A DNA stretch of 64,000 nt from Simmondsia chinensis (GCA_018398585.1 JAGTTD010000010.1:23569739-23633738); one strand, 5' to 3'. Numbered from the stretch's first letter, positions 43,219 to 53,848 are shown. The notes: a model not told the origin generated them from the letters alone. Made by a program: numbers and translations.

Positions 43219-45954
43219 ATGGCTGAGTTGATTGAGTTGTTGGAGAAATTGAGACAAGAATGGAAACAAGAATGTATGAAGCTAATGGAGAAACTGCCAT
43301 ATTCAGCTCAACCGGTTGCTAACACCAGTTGTGATTGTGCTGGTGTTCTTGATGCAAATGTGTTTCCGGAGTTAGCTGATAGCGTTAGACAACAAAAGTT
43401 CCGTGTTGAGCGAAAAGAGGGAGTGGAATCTGTTGCTATTGAAGATGAACTCGACCACGACAATACCAAAATTGATGAGCACAAGCTAGAAGAACCTGAA
43501 TTTGAACAAGATGATTCTTATGAAGATTCTTTGCGAGAGTTAGAGTCTCTTGATGATGTTGAGGTACAATATGACATGCATCCGGAATGGGAATATGATT
43601 CACATGTCAAAAGAATGATTAAGGAAGCAAAGAGTAAATTGAAGAGAAATCATCTAAGTGAAGCATTAAAAGATTTTTGGGGTAAAAAGAAGTTGACAAA
43701 GCAGAAATTGAAGCAAGAGGTTGCGTTTCAGCCTATGATGCTTGATGATCAACAAGAACGAACTCAAGATGCTGTTCTTACTGATGTATATGCTGGTATA
43801 CAAGATTCTGATGGTATACAGGGGAGTGGTGGTTGCGGAATTTGTGATTCCAACTGAAGAGGTCGATGTACTGCTATGATAGCAATTAATACATCATCAA
43901 ATTGGTTAAGAGATACTCCATGGCAAGCTGAACAAGGTGTGCTTTTGAGTAAAGAAAAGTTGTATTCAAGTGTACACTCATATGACGAGTTGGCTCCTGA
44001 TCCGGGAGAAGCTTTCCAAGTTTATACGAAGCCGAAAAGAGTCAATTTCCTGTTGAAGAGAAGTAATCAAGCTACGAGGGTGCGTTTCAAGGTCCAACGA
44101 AGGAGAAGCCTTGTATCTATACAAGCGTTGAAGTTGTTGGATGTGTATAAATGCAGTAATATGCTGAAGCCTAATTCTGATCAGACCAGCAGCTGTACAG
44201 CAGATGCTTTAGCTGATGAAATTGATGTTGAAAGTCCCTTTGATCCGGGAAAGAATGAATTACAAGTATTTGGAGGGGCTACACATTCGGTGCTACGGTT
44301 TGATGTTGAAGAATGCGATGTCAGTGCAAGCATTGGTGTAAAATTGGTTGAGGCTGTGGGTCATTGCGAAGATAACTTCAAAGTAAGTGCTGAAGATAGG
44401 AAGTATACATTTTGCAAGCTACATAATGCATGTGACAATGAAGTTTCCATTGTCCCGGAATTGGTGTGGTTTCGGTTCATACAAAAGCACTTACTTGGAA
44501 GGTTGGTAGTTGTTGCTAGTGGTTTGAAGAGCTGTGAATGGTTTGAGGAGGTGTTGGGCCTTTGGTATGACCTCAAAACTGATGCTCAAGGCCAAGTTAA
44601 GCCAACGGTGATAGCATTTGAAAATCGGGACAAAATGCAACTCGAAGCTGCTGTTCTGGTGTAGAATTCGTGTGAGTTTTGGGTGATCTGCAGTGGGGTT
44701 TCGGAGTGGAAAAATCATATGCATAAGCTTCAATATCTTCTCAATATGTGGATGGAAAAGATCAATGCAACACCAAGTATAATTCTAGCTGAAATTGGAG
44801 TACATATCAGCAGCAAAGTTGGGAGCAGAACATCTCAGAAGTTGAAGACGTTTACAGCTGTTCCTGAGTTCTTTTGGTGTCTCCAGTTGCCTTACTTGTT
44901 ACTCATGCTTGAATTGGTAGACAAGGAAGCAAAGCTTGATTATTTGATGCATATTTGGTGGCTGGATGAGCGTGGGGTCCAAAGAAGTCGGGTGTGCAGA
45001 TTAGAATTGGTGAGCTGCAGCCTTAACAGAGTTGATGGGCATGTTTTGGGTGTTTAAGTTATGACAGTGTGCACTTGGCATTCAAGAATGGTTTATGAAC
45101 TCCTAATTTGTGTGTTCTATGCAAGAGTTTGGGAAGAAGTGGCTAAAATTTTCAGATCTTGCAAGCTCACAAACAAGAAACAAGCTGGAATATGTCCATG
45201 TGATTTGCATCGGGATTGCATTGCTAAATTTCTGAGTTCTGCAGCAACTTTGGTGCAATTGGAAAGCAATCAAGAATTTGTTAAGCATGTCATGAGTTGG
45301 TTTAGTATGTGGTTGTGTGAGCAATACAAATTTTGGATAAGATCCAAGATGAAAGAGTTTAGTATGTGTGTTGCTTCCATGATCAAGATAAGTGGTTGTT
45401 GGAACTGCGTTTGGGAATGTCTTCAAGCTGAATTCGATATTTGGTTCTCTTGGTTTGAGTGTGGAAGGCCTCCCGAGATGTTAAAAGCTTTCATATGCAT
45501 TTTTGTGTGGTTAATAACATACCAATCTATTGTGCAGCCTTCTATAAACAAAATTTCAGAGATTGCAGATGCGTTTTGTGATTCTCAGCAGCAAGTTGGA
45601 AGTCTAAGCTGTGTTAACTGCATCATGAGGTGTTGTGGATGGGTTGTTGATGTTTGGTTTGATCAGTACAGACCTCCTGAGGGGTATTATGCGTTCAAAT
45701 GCAAGCTTTATGTCGACACGGGATGCCAATCCCCTGAATCTGCAACAATCAGATGGGCTGCTTCAAGGTGTCGTCCCAGCTGCAAATTTCAGCAAAACAT
45801 CATCACTTCAGCTACCTTTTCCTATGCAACTATAGTTCTTCATTATTACAACTTTCTCCTATTCTTGAGGACAAGAATGTTCTCAAGGGGAAGGGAACGT
45901 TATGAACCGGAAGAATCCGAGGCATGGGCTGTTGATGTTTGGGCTGTTGTTTAG
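43219..45954 (+). pseudogene. N1 long ORF of unknown function, three in-frame stops
   Basis: One frame of 912 codons from the ATG at 43,219 to TAG 45,952-45,954, broken only by TGA 43,855, TAG 44,662 and TAA 45,055, all in the same frame with no shift. I do not recognise the protein. Residues 1-212 are acidic and charged (ELIELLEKLRQEWKQE, then EDELDHDN, then HPEWEYDSHVKRMIKEAKSK) and look coiled-coil-like. The middle part contains YDELAPDPGEAFQVY, FLLKRSNQATRVRFKVQRRR and VESPFDPGKNELQVF. The last 300 residues are rich in Cys and Trp (CWNCVWEC, WFSWFECGRPPE, CVNCIMRCCGW). No zinc knuckle, protease DSG, RT or DDE motif. Each stop is one C-to-T change from a sense codon (CGA, CAG, CAA). It could be a captured host gene, a diverged Gag-like protein, or an element-specific factor. 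Confidence 0.75.
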
Positions 45955-46483
45955 CTGCTGTTACGCTGCATAAGTGCTGATATGTGCTGTTAGGCGTGTT
46001 TGTTAGTTAATAAAGATGTAATAGAGTAGTTAGTAGGTCTGTGTGTTGTAGTTAGTAGTCTTTTCATTCCTTGCGTGATGTTATAAGGTGCAAATATCTC
46101 TGTTTGTAACCAACCTACAGTAGCATGTGCCGGATTAGTGGCAGTCAGGCTCGGGTTCTATTAGAAGTGGTATTGTGGCGCCAAATAGGATTTAAATGTT
46201 AGTTAAGCTTTAGTTCTAGATATTTCTAGATGTTTCCTAAGGTGGTTAGTCCTTGTGTGGCTAGATTCAATATATTAGCTCAAATCATGTAAGTAGTATA
46301 AATAGGAGATCCTAGCTTGTAATCAACAACTTTAATGAATGAATTAATATCTTTTGATATTTCTCTCTACTTCTCATCTCCTTTCCCTTCTTTCTCATCT
46401 AAACTCTATATTCTTTTCTCATCTCATACTCTCTCTATCCCAACTAAGGTTAAGGCTCAAGAGAAATCTTTGAAACTTTAACA
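45898..46483 (+). repeat. N1 3' LTR
   Basis: 586 bp. The first base is C instead of T (CGTTATGAACC), so the terminal TG is mutated. It ends ACTTTAACA before TSD ATATG. Confidence 0.9.
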
Positions 46484-46488
46484 ATATG

Positions 46489-47437
46489 TCTAGCTCTCAT
46501 CCTCACCACCTAGAAGCTGAAGGACTCCATTTTAGCACGTATGTGACTTGTTCTAAGGCATATCCTATTAAGCAAATTCTCTCTAGACCAGTATGGTCAT
46601 AACGACCAGCAAGACGGGTAGTTCTTCAAGCAATATGACATATTATACGTTCCATAGAAAGCGGTCAAAGGATAATCATTGCCTGACTTCCTAGCATAAC
46701 ATCCCATCCCAAATGAATGGGAATAAATGACGGTTTCCAAGACAAAGATGTTCTATTTATTTAAGCACTCCCACCATAGAAAATGTCCTTTGAAGGCCCA
46801 TCTCGAGCTAAAGGTGCAAGTGTTGCTATAAAATGTCCTATAATAACCCTTCTTTCTTACAAGACCTTGTTTTAATAACATGGCATAACACCAAGCACTA
46901 GTGTTGGAGTTGGAAATGGAAACCGATTCGGTAGTCAGGGTCCTTGACACCTACATGATCTCAGGTTGGTCATTGAACAAATACTTAGTCGGGTTCAAAA
47001 AGGTGGGTCTCATGTCCTATTTTCAAATATGCTCCTGTCCAAAATGCTATACACCAAGATGTTAAAGCACATCCGCAGAAGTTCCAATAGCGTGGCTGAA
47101 GAAGCACTTACAAAGCTTTTAGCCACCATAGGACTTGGGACAGAAGAGTTAGTCGCAATTCCATTGTGCAGCAAATAGGTTATGCTGACATTTCAAGAGG
47201 AAGACTTACAAAAGGTATAATCTATATCTACACTTGAACTTCTTGATGATCGACTTCATCGGGTAAAGATCCGTCACCATGCTAGTCGATTTACTACTTC
47301 AACTAAGTTCTCTATCGTTCGTCTTTTGAAGCTGTCCTTTATCATTGCCTTGGGAAAGAAGAAGCTAAGTAAACCATGATGGAATCGTATTTAGGAGCTT
47401 ATGGTGCTCACTAGTCTAGTTTCATTCCATGATCACC
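46489..47437 (+). pseudogene. Tat/Ogre-type gypsy RNase H region, copy 1
   Basis: Plus strand, scrambled frames. 46,490-46,750: EAEGLHFSTYVTCSKAYPIK and ILSRPVWS, then HPIPNEWE (lineage: DPLKYI..RPVL.GR, ADHPIPDEWE). 46,870-47,180: ELEMET, LMSYFQICSC, RRSSNSVAEEALTKLLATIG and LGTEELVAIPLCSK (lineage: IPRS.N..ADALA.LAA..., LG.EE...VP.C). This is the connection and second RNase H of a Tat-lineage element. Matches 53,051-53,160 plus 53,849-54,640 in copy 2. Confidence 0.7.
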
Positions 47438-47454
47438 TAAAAAGGATGGGATAC
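47438..47454. repeat. SINE left target-site duplication
   Basis: TAAAAAGGATGGGATAC, repeated as TAAAAAGGACGAGATAC at 47,706-47,722 (two mismatches). The empty site in copy 2 is ACAAAGGATGACATAC near 54,656. Confidence 0.85.
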
Positions 47455-47705
47455 AACAACAACAACAGACCCAGTGCCTCAAGGGCTCCTGCCTGAGCGG
47501 GGTCTGGGGGGGTGGATGTATGCAGCCTTACCCCTTCAGGGTGTAACCCTGCCAAGAGACTGTTTCAAAGAACCTCTAACTTTATAGGGTTTGCAACACG
47601 AGGACTTCCCAGGAGGTCACCTATCCTGATACTACTCTCGGCCAAGCACGCTTAACTTCAGAGTTCGAATAGGATTCGGTGCATTAGTGGCCGGTAAATG
47701 AACCC
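47455..47705 (-). mobile_element. SINE with 5S rRNA-derived head and RTE-like tail
   Basis: 251 bp, minus strand. The head (47,705 to about 47,590) follows plant 5S rRNA over its full length: CACTAATGCACCG, GAACTCTGAAGTTAAGCGTG, CTTGGCCGAGAGTAGTA and GGTGACCTCCTGGGAAGTCC, then CTCGTGTTGCA. The internal promoter region (A box/intermediate element/C box) falls inside. A short linker then leads to a tail of about 130 bases (GGGTAAGGCTGCATACATC, then CCCCAGACCCCGC) ending in (TTG)n. The tail matches the RTE LINE 3' end at 4,656-4,795. A 17-bp TSD flanks it and copy 2 of the duplication lacks it. Confidence 0.88.
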
Positions 47706-47799
47706 TAAAAAGGACGAGATACTACTAACAAAAAAATGGTAAATGAATGCATGGACTAAGTTAAAAGTTGTGATACTTTAAATAGCCACGCAAACGTTT

Positions 47800-48221
47800 T
47801 GCACCAATTTCTGGAGCTGTCACACCCGACAATACCATCATGGTCCTTTGAAGGATGGGTCTCGACATTGTATGACTTTTCACACTAAAGTCTTCAGCTG
47901 CTCATACGGTTATCCTAGCAACACCAAAATACTTCTCCAATTGGGCGGAGGCAATTCCACTTGGAGAAGAGAAAAAAGGAAAAATGTGATAGACTTCATC
48001 ATGATGCACAACATATATCTTTATGGTATTCCTTTTTTTATGATAATCTACAATGGATAGCCAATCTATAATAGCCTGTCTAAGAGCTTCATGAAAAGTT
48101 CCAATTCTCTCCACTTAAGTCCTCAATATTGGTTGCCACAAATGGCCAAGTTGAGGCTTTTAACAAAATCCTTTGTTGTTTGTTAAAAAAGGTTGCTTCT
48201 TTGTCCAATAGAGATTAGCAC
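47800..48221 (+). pseudogene. Tat/Ogre-type integrase core remnant, copy 1
   Basis: Plus strand. Short frame pieces read NWAEAIPL-like (from CCAATTGGGCGGAGGCAATT), KENVIDFIMMHNIYLYGIPF, FFMIIYNGQPIYNS and a PQMAKLRLLTKS-like piece, against the Tat lineage's KWAEAIPL, ENV..FI...I.RYGIP, IITDNG..F and A.NG.AEA.NK. The Asp of TDNG is Tyr here. Matches 54,770-55,160. Cut on the right by a poly(A) run and an inversion. Confidence 0.75.
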
Positions 48222-48240
48222 AAAAAAAAAAAAAAAAAAA
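48221..48240. repeat. Poly(A) run at the inversion breakpoint
   Basis: About 20 consecutive A on the plus strand, not present at the equivalent place in copy 2 (55,164). Confidence 0.75.
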
Positions 48241-48905
48241 AGCATTTTAATAATAAAATTAGTGAAGCTTTTGCATTGAACAGAGTGAGGCCATTAAGAC
48301 CAATATATCAAAAGTATTGGAGGTCGAGTTCATCCGATGTATGACTCATGTAATATGGTTCGCTAATTTTTCCATGGTGAAGAAGGGCAGCATGTGTTGG
48401 AGTATGTTAGTCAATTCACATATTGGAATAAAGCATGTCTAACGAAGCTAACCACACTGCTAGATCGTGAGGTTGGTCAATTCCATAGCCGGTAACTAGC
48501 TTTTTGACTTCATGGTTGCTTTCTTCGGGTGCCATCAACATCATATTTGAGTGAACCTTCTGAACTACATACGGTCTATTCTACTTTGTGGAGAATTCGC
48601 TTCCTAACTTACATGTCATGATAATTGGCCTTCAAACTACCAATACTGTATCTCATGTTGAAGGCTAGTGGAAGACCTGCTTGGTGGCACTCAAGCCAGT
48701 GTCGTGCTTGGAGTGTCTTATCAACTACAACTTTTGTTTCAGATAGCCCTAAACAATCATCTCTTTAGTCATGATCCTTTCTTGAACTACATGCCATACT
48801 CCTACAAAGCTTTCCTAATTCTTTCGTGCTAATCTTAGTTGGATTTAGCAACAACCTTCTTTAACAAATTGCAAAGGATTTTATTAAAAGCCTTAACTTG
48901 ATGTT
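48241..48905. other. Copy-1-specific inversion of about 0.66 kb
   Basis: From about 48,310 to 48,900 the sequence matches the reverse complement of about 55,085-55,780 in copy 2. For example TGTTGGAGTATGTTAGTCAATTCACATATTGGAA-type wording at 48,397 matches the complement of 55,655-55,690, and the integrase segment GGCTTTTAATAAAATCC at about 48,870-48,887 reads on the minus strand. The same integrase phrase also stands forward at about 48,153, giving an inverted repeat at the left edge. The integrase frame is continuous in copy 2, so copy 1 carries the derived order. Confidence 0.7.
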
Positions 48906-51090
48906 CCAAGCACAAGTTTGACCTTAACATATTGCTTCAATCTTCGCTTGGATTTCATCGAGTCATAAGACGATTGGAGTCATCTAAAGCGGTCCTTGTG
49001 ACCTTGACTCAGCTATTCCCCTCTTGTCTTCTCTCTTCCTTGTCAAAACTCTAAGCGGCTTCATTTGTTATAGAGTCACAGCCCTCAATGAGGCATAATA
49101 GTAATCTCGCACTCATTTCTAATTCCCTTGACATAAATTACTTGCCCATGTTCCAATTTGAATTTTTAAAAAAAACATGGTAAGTGGACAAAACTACTCC
49201 CAAATTGTGGAGCATATGTCTTCTCAATATAATCTCGTATGATGAGGGAAAGTCAATAAGTAGATAACCAACTTTGATTGTCCTATACAACTGTCCGAGT
49301 CCAAACCTTGTCTCCAACATTATATGTCCTACGAAACAGACATGTCCAATTAACCCCATAATCAAGAGGTCTGTGGAACTCTATCAGTGTACCTAAATCC
49401 CTAGTTGTTTGAAACATTGCAAGAAGACTATGTCAGCTAAGTTGCCCTGGTCAACAAGCACTCGGTTCACCCTGCATACTCCAAAGTTTACATGCACAAC
49501 TAAGGGGTCATTGTGTAGGGAATACATGTTTATACGCTCGTCAGAGAACACGAATGAGGTAGAGTCTAAAGAGTGCTTGGCCCTTTAGAGATCATAAGGT
49601 GACAATTGGCTCAGTAATCCCAATGGGGTTTAAAGGTCCCCTCGCGGCTTACCCACCCTGACAGTTGTAGTTACCCCTACAGGCCCATTATTTGCCTTGA
49701 CCTCTAACCATAGGACCATTCTTTACCCTTTACCTCACTTTTCCCTTATTTCTTGTATTGCAGATTTACATAATCAAGACTATGTGAGCTTTATTGGGGA
49801 TCCAATTAAATCTCTAGCAGGTACTTTAACTCATCATACTCCCCATAGCAGAGAGTGATATCATTGATCATATCTAATGCTAATGTGCAACTTGCATATG
49901 ACAAATGTTCTTAAGCGTGGATGGGAGTTGCCTAGTCCAAACCTTCCCCTAAATGGCCCCTAAAATGCACCTAGGCCTCGATTGAGGTAGCATGCGACCT
50001 TTTGGGCTGGACCTTAAAGCTAGTGGCCAATTTTTATCGCGCCTTTTGTAGGTGCGTTGAAGAACTTTCACTCACTCACCCTAAGTGAAGATGGGGTTGG
50101 GTGAAATGAAGCAATGCAGGGGGCTTAACTAACCCCAGGCTTGTATGGGAAGATTCTCTTATAACATCACTACTAATCTTTCATCCACATATTTAGACTA
50201 CGCATTGACAATAAGAGCCCTATGTCTAGGTGTTTCATCCTATCTAGAATTAGGGAATCAAGTTTTACCTAAGAAAGAAACATTATTGAGATAAGTACCA
50301 ACAAGATTTGATGTCAAAGATCACAGTGCAGCTCTAATAGTACCTTGTGACCTAATGTCCTATGAACCAAGAAAGGGAAGAAGAGAGGATTAGGGCCTCA
50401 AAAGTCCTCCCAACACCCAAATTATGTTTGTATTATAGACAGAGAAATAGATAACGAACTGAGGAAAATGGAATCCTAAATAGGTATTTACGTACATTGA
50501 AATCAAGCAACTTGTGTGATTAAGCAAGAACAGGTCGCATGACTTGGATGATCTTTGCGCCCTTAACATTTTTGGGTGATTTGCCAAGTAGTCTAAATTT
50601 AACCATTTATGCACTATCTTGGGCAAAATAGACCATTCATCGGTAGCACAAATTCAAGTATTTTGGATTTTGCAAGTTCAAAGGGACTTTGTCTACCTTT
50701 GTCAATTAGAATTGGCAATGGTCTTTTTCGTCAAGCTAACTTTGTTCTAGCATTATTCATGCAAACTATTTCCAATTGATCATGAATCCAACATGACAAG
50801 GAAAACTTCAATAAAAAGTTCACCTCAAAACAAGATGCCTTGTTCAAACATTAAGCAAACGCCAAAAAGTTAAAAGTTTCCATAAAACGCTATGTGAGAT
50901 AAAAATGCTAATCATATAAATTTCTGTTTCCTCAAAACTTTGATAATGGCAATTCCTTCAGTAAACTCAATGCCCAAAATAATTTTTAAGATTCAATAAA
51001 TCATTTAGAAAAACAATAGATGTTAGTCCAAGTATTGTCCAGCTTCACAACGGTTTATTATGTATAAAAGACAAGAAATACGGATTTAAT
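48906..51090 (-). pseudogene. Tat/Ogre-type gag-protease remnant in opposite orientation, copy 1
   Basis: Minus strand. The protease part at about 49,720-49,138 reads, in broken frames, a PLVVHV-like stretch and a VLVDQGNLADI-like stretch, then YRTIKVGYLLIDFPSSYEII and LRRHMLHNLGVVLSTYHVFF (lineage: VLVDTGSSADIL, FLVVDVPSAYNVILGR, L...AVVSTYH). Farther right (50,000-51,090) gag-like sequence is too decayed to place. Matches 55,970-57,994 in copy 2. Its orientation is opposite to the RT-integrase part on its left. Confidence 0.65.
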
Positions 51091-51115
51091 GAAGTGATTT
51101 ATCAACTTAAAATAG

Positions 51116-51410
51116 CACTCACAAATACTTTCCACGTAGCAACATTTTTCTCAATGAAAATTTTCTGAAATGCAAAATGAGAATCAGGTTATTCACATGC
51201 AGGACTCCTTAAACACTAACAAGCTAGAATAACGAACTTCATATTTTAGCAATCACTAAACACCACGCGACTCATATCCCTAAAATAAAGTTAACAACCT
51301 CATTACTACTTCTAAAGAAAAGGATGACCAACTGAATAAACTAAGAAATATCAAGAAAGAAGTCACACATAAAAGACTAAATAAATAAATTTTAACATTA
51401 TTCTTCAACA
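51116..51410 (-). repeat. C1-family LTR fragment at the duplication junction
   Basis: Matches 20,544-20,841. The LTR end TTCTTCAACA is at 51,401-51,410, and flanking sequence to its right is also shared with copy 1. Confidence 0.75.
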
Positions 51411-52535
51411 GTATGCAGCATAGCAGAGATCTTGAATCTCGATCTTCATGTTTGAACATTGTATGCGGGGGCTCTCAATGGCGGTAGCGAGGGTAGGAAA
51501 AGGTGGCAATGGAGTAGAGGTTTACGGAAGGCCAGTGACGGGTATAGGTTGGCTCTCAACAGGGTGAAATGAGTTGGGGAACCTAACAACAAGGTAAGAG
51601 GGCTCAGGCAATGCCGATGATCTTGCATTTAGGATGAGGGGTTTTTATCGTCGTCGATAGTGGTGATGGATGGGGAAGGTATTGGTTTTCGGATTCTTTT
51701 TATTTTCAAAATTATTTAAAACATGACTGACATTTTAGTTCCTCTATCTAAAGTAACTAGTACGTATTTTTTGGATGCCTCATCGTTAAAAATTAATGGA
51801 CCACTCACGTCATTGCATGGAAGGTACCTCAAACAAGATTCAAATGTTGAAGACTAAAATATTTAAAATGTCAAAAGTACCTAAAATAAATCATTAAATA
51901 TTAATCCATTCCAAACAAAAGAAACAACTAAGGGTTTAATATATCAATATGTAATAGAAAGATGAGATGGGCAAGAGAACACACAACGAAGACAAAGAAA
52001 GTTTGGGAATAGCCTAGTAGAAGTTTCTAGACCTATTAAAGGTATTTACATCAAAAATAAAATATGTGCAGGAGTTGCCTACATATACAAATGGGAGAAA
52101 GAAAAAAAAAAAAAAAAAAGAAGAACAGAAATGCAGTTACAACATATCAACTCGAACTAACCTAGCAAAACCCAAAAAAAAAAAAAAAATTAAAAATTAG
52201 ATTTAGGGAAAAAAATGTCTCCTCGAGAAAAATTACCTATCATAAAGTATGATAAACATCCTATTATTCTAAAAACACCTCCTTAAGGTGGAATGTATAT
52301 ATTTCATACACACAACTTGAAGAGAAAGGGAGATAAGATTGCGGAAGTGGCTTAATTTAAAAGAAGTCAGCTAACTAACGTTTAGAGGCCCCACAAAGCA
52401 CCTTTAAAATACCCAGTGGAACTTGATCACCAAATAGTACAAATGAACTCAATATGTTTGGTGTGCCTGCGCGAAATAGAATTTTGTATGTTACATAGAT
52501 GATCCCGTAGTGGGATCTAGAAAGATAGTTAATCA
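51411..52535. other. Duplicated-unit sequence, copy 2, mostly unassigned
   Basis: Matches 20,842-20,887, 21,466-21,741 and 27,377-28,150 of copy 1. Two poly(A) runs (about 52,105-52,120 and 52,172-52,188). No coding sequence recognised. Confidence 0.5.
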
Positions 52536-53160
52536 TTTAGTTTGACCTTTGCATCACTTTCAACAAGCTACTAAAAGGTCATCCTTAAGATGAACCTCCT
52601 CAAGTGCGCTTTTGGAGTCACCCCTTCAAAATTCCTTGGCTCTGTCTTTCAATATCAAGGGTGTTGAGATCGACCATCCAATATCATACCCATACGAATA
52701 TCAAGGCCAAGAAATTTGAACGAGCTTCACAACCTTCAAGGTCTCCTTGCCAACATAAAGCTAAGTGGGGCGTCATCAGCCTTTCATCTATATGATGAAG
52801 AAAGGATCACCATTTAAATGAGATGACTCTTGCTCAAAAACTACTGAAAGTATAATGAGATACTTGATGAATCTTCTTGTCCTTTGAGTGACAATTCAAG
52901 GGCAACCATGATCCTAGATATTGCCTAAGAACGATCATTGAGGTTTTGTATCAATAGGAGAATGAGGAAGGATAAGAAAGGGTGATGTAATACCAAAGAT
53001 GAACTCTAGTACACGTCGGTTTGAATTATTCAGTCATATAAAAGATATGTATGGCTTTCATCTTCACCATTCAAAAGTTGAAGGACTACATTTAAGCACA
53101 TATATGACTGGCTCGAAGGAAGAACCTATCAAGTACATTCTTTATAAACCAGTATTGCCA
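52536..53160 (+). pseudogene. Tat/Ogre-type RT and RNase H start, copy 2
   Basis: Plus strand. Reads LLKCAFGVTPSKFLGSVFQ-like at about 52,590-52,645 (lineage NPLKCAFGV.SGKFLGF), then ISRPRNLNEL-type and SLQGLLAN-like pieces, and from about 52,800 KKGSPFK, then RYLMNLLVL. Beyond 53,040 the frame reads EGLHLSTYMTGSKEEPIKYI and LYKPVLPS, the sequence before RNase H. More stops than frame; identification rests on order plus the match to copy 1. Confidence 0.65.
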
Positions 53161-53848
53161 AGTAAGAGTGTTCAAGAATATCCATAACCGGAATACCAGA
53201 CCAAATTTTTGAAATACTGATTAAAAAGTGTCGTTAACCACGAAATTATAGTTTAATGAATAAATTTGAGGTATTTTGGAATGGTAACAGTTAGTAATTT
53301 TGTCCATTTTGGTTAATCGATTTATCGAAGTAATGTATATTATGTATATGTCTTCACATGTTTAAAATATTATATTCACTATAGTATTCTTTTCTAGCAT
53401 ATATGTAAACTATTCTATAATACATGATTAACATTTTATTTTTCTTCCTCAATTGATCTCTTATTATAACATACTCTTGCCCTATTGTTATATCTCAAAA
53501 TACTAGCTAAGCACTACTCTACTTCAATCCATTGCTATTCATTTGCTCACATGTTGGTTAAAATAAAATATTATACGTTTATTCTTTTAGTTTTGACTAT
53601 ATGTTCATACTTTTATTGAATATTCTTACATTTAATGCATTTTTTGTACATTATAAACTACTAAGGTGGGAAAACATGTAACATGAAAGAGGCGTATTAA
53701 CCGGCATAACCGAGCCATATAACCGATTTACCGAAAGCCGGTTAACCGGTCTTTTAGATTACAGTAACGGTTAGAGATTTTTGAGTATTTTGGTTATGAT
53801 TAACTGAACCAAAGTACTTTTCAGCATAGCTAACCAAACCATGATTGT
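53161..53848. mobile_element. Copy-2-specific AT-rich insertion
   Basis: About 688 bp absent from copy 1 (46,594-46,600). Rich in AACCGGTTAA-type words (CCGATTTACCGAAAGCCGGTTAACCGG near 53,722-53,750, which exceeds a simple motif and is self-complementary in part) and GGTTAATCG. The ends show TAACCGGAATACC at the left and GGTTATGATTAACTGAACC at the right. No coding. Probably a non-autonomous DNA element; TSD not resolved. Confidence 0.5.

Larger units (their letters stand above)
41542..46483 (+). mobile_element. N1: non-autonomous LTR retrotransposon with novel ORF
   Basis: 4,942 bp, TSD ATATG (41,537-41,541 and 46,484-46,488). 5' LTR 41,542-42,110; PBS TGGTATCAGAGCC at 42,113; leader to 43,218; one long plus-strand coding frame to 45,954; polypurine tract AAGGGGAAGGGAA at 45,885-45,897; 3' LTR 45,898-46,483. 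No Gag, protease, RT, RNase H or integrase motif is recognisable. The PPT region (CTTGAGGACAAGAA, then TTCTCAAG) and the pyrimidine-rich LTR tail resemble G2, suggesting trans-mobilisation by a G2-like chromovirus. Copy 2 of the duplication has the empty site near 53,050. Confidence 0.9.
20544..51115. repeat. Tandem duplication, copy 1 (inflated by five insertions)
   Basis: Colinear with 51,116-57,994 at roughly 80% identity by eye. It begins inside the C1 LTR (CACTCACGAATAC) and ends at 51,115, directly against copy 2. Pieces of copy 1 are 20,544-20,887, 21,466-21,741, 27,377-28,376, 41,239-41,541, 46,484-47,454 and 47,706-51,115. Removing MITE, C2, C3, N1 and SINE with one TSD each leaves 6,269 bp. 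The segment at about 48,240-48,900 is inverted relative to copy 2. Confidence 0.85.

Noticed and set aside
47590..47705. A 5S rRNA gene
   Set aside because: The 5S-like sequence has many substitutions and is fused to a LINE-type tail with a TSD, so it is a SINE head, not a functional gene.
47455..47705. Cassandra-type TRIM, which also carries 5S sequence
   Set aside because: Cassandra carries 5S in paired LTRs with 5-bp TSDs. Here there is one 5S copy, a (TTG)n tail and a 17-bp TSD.
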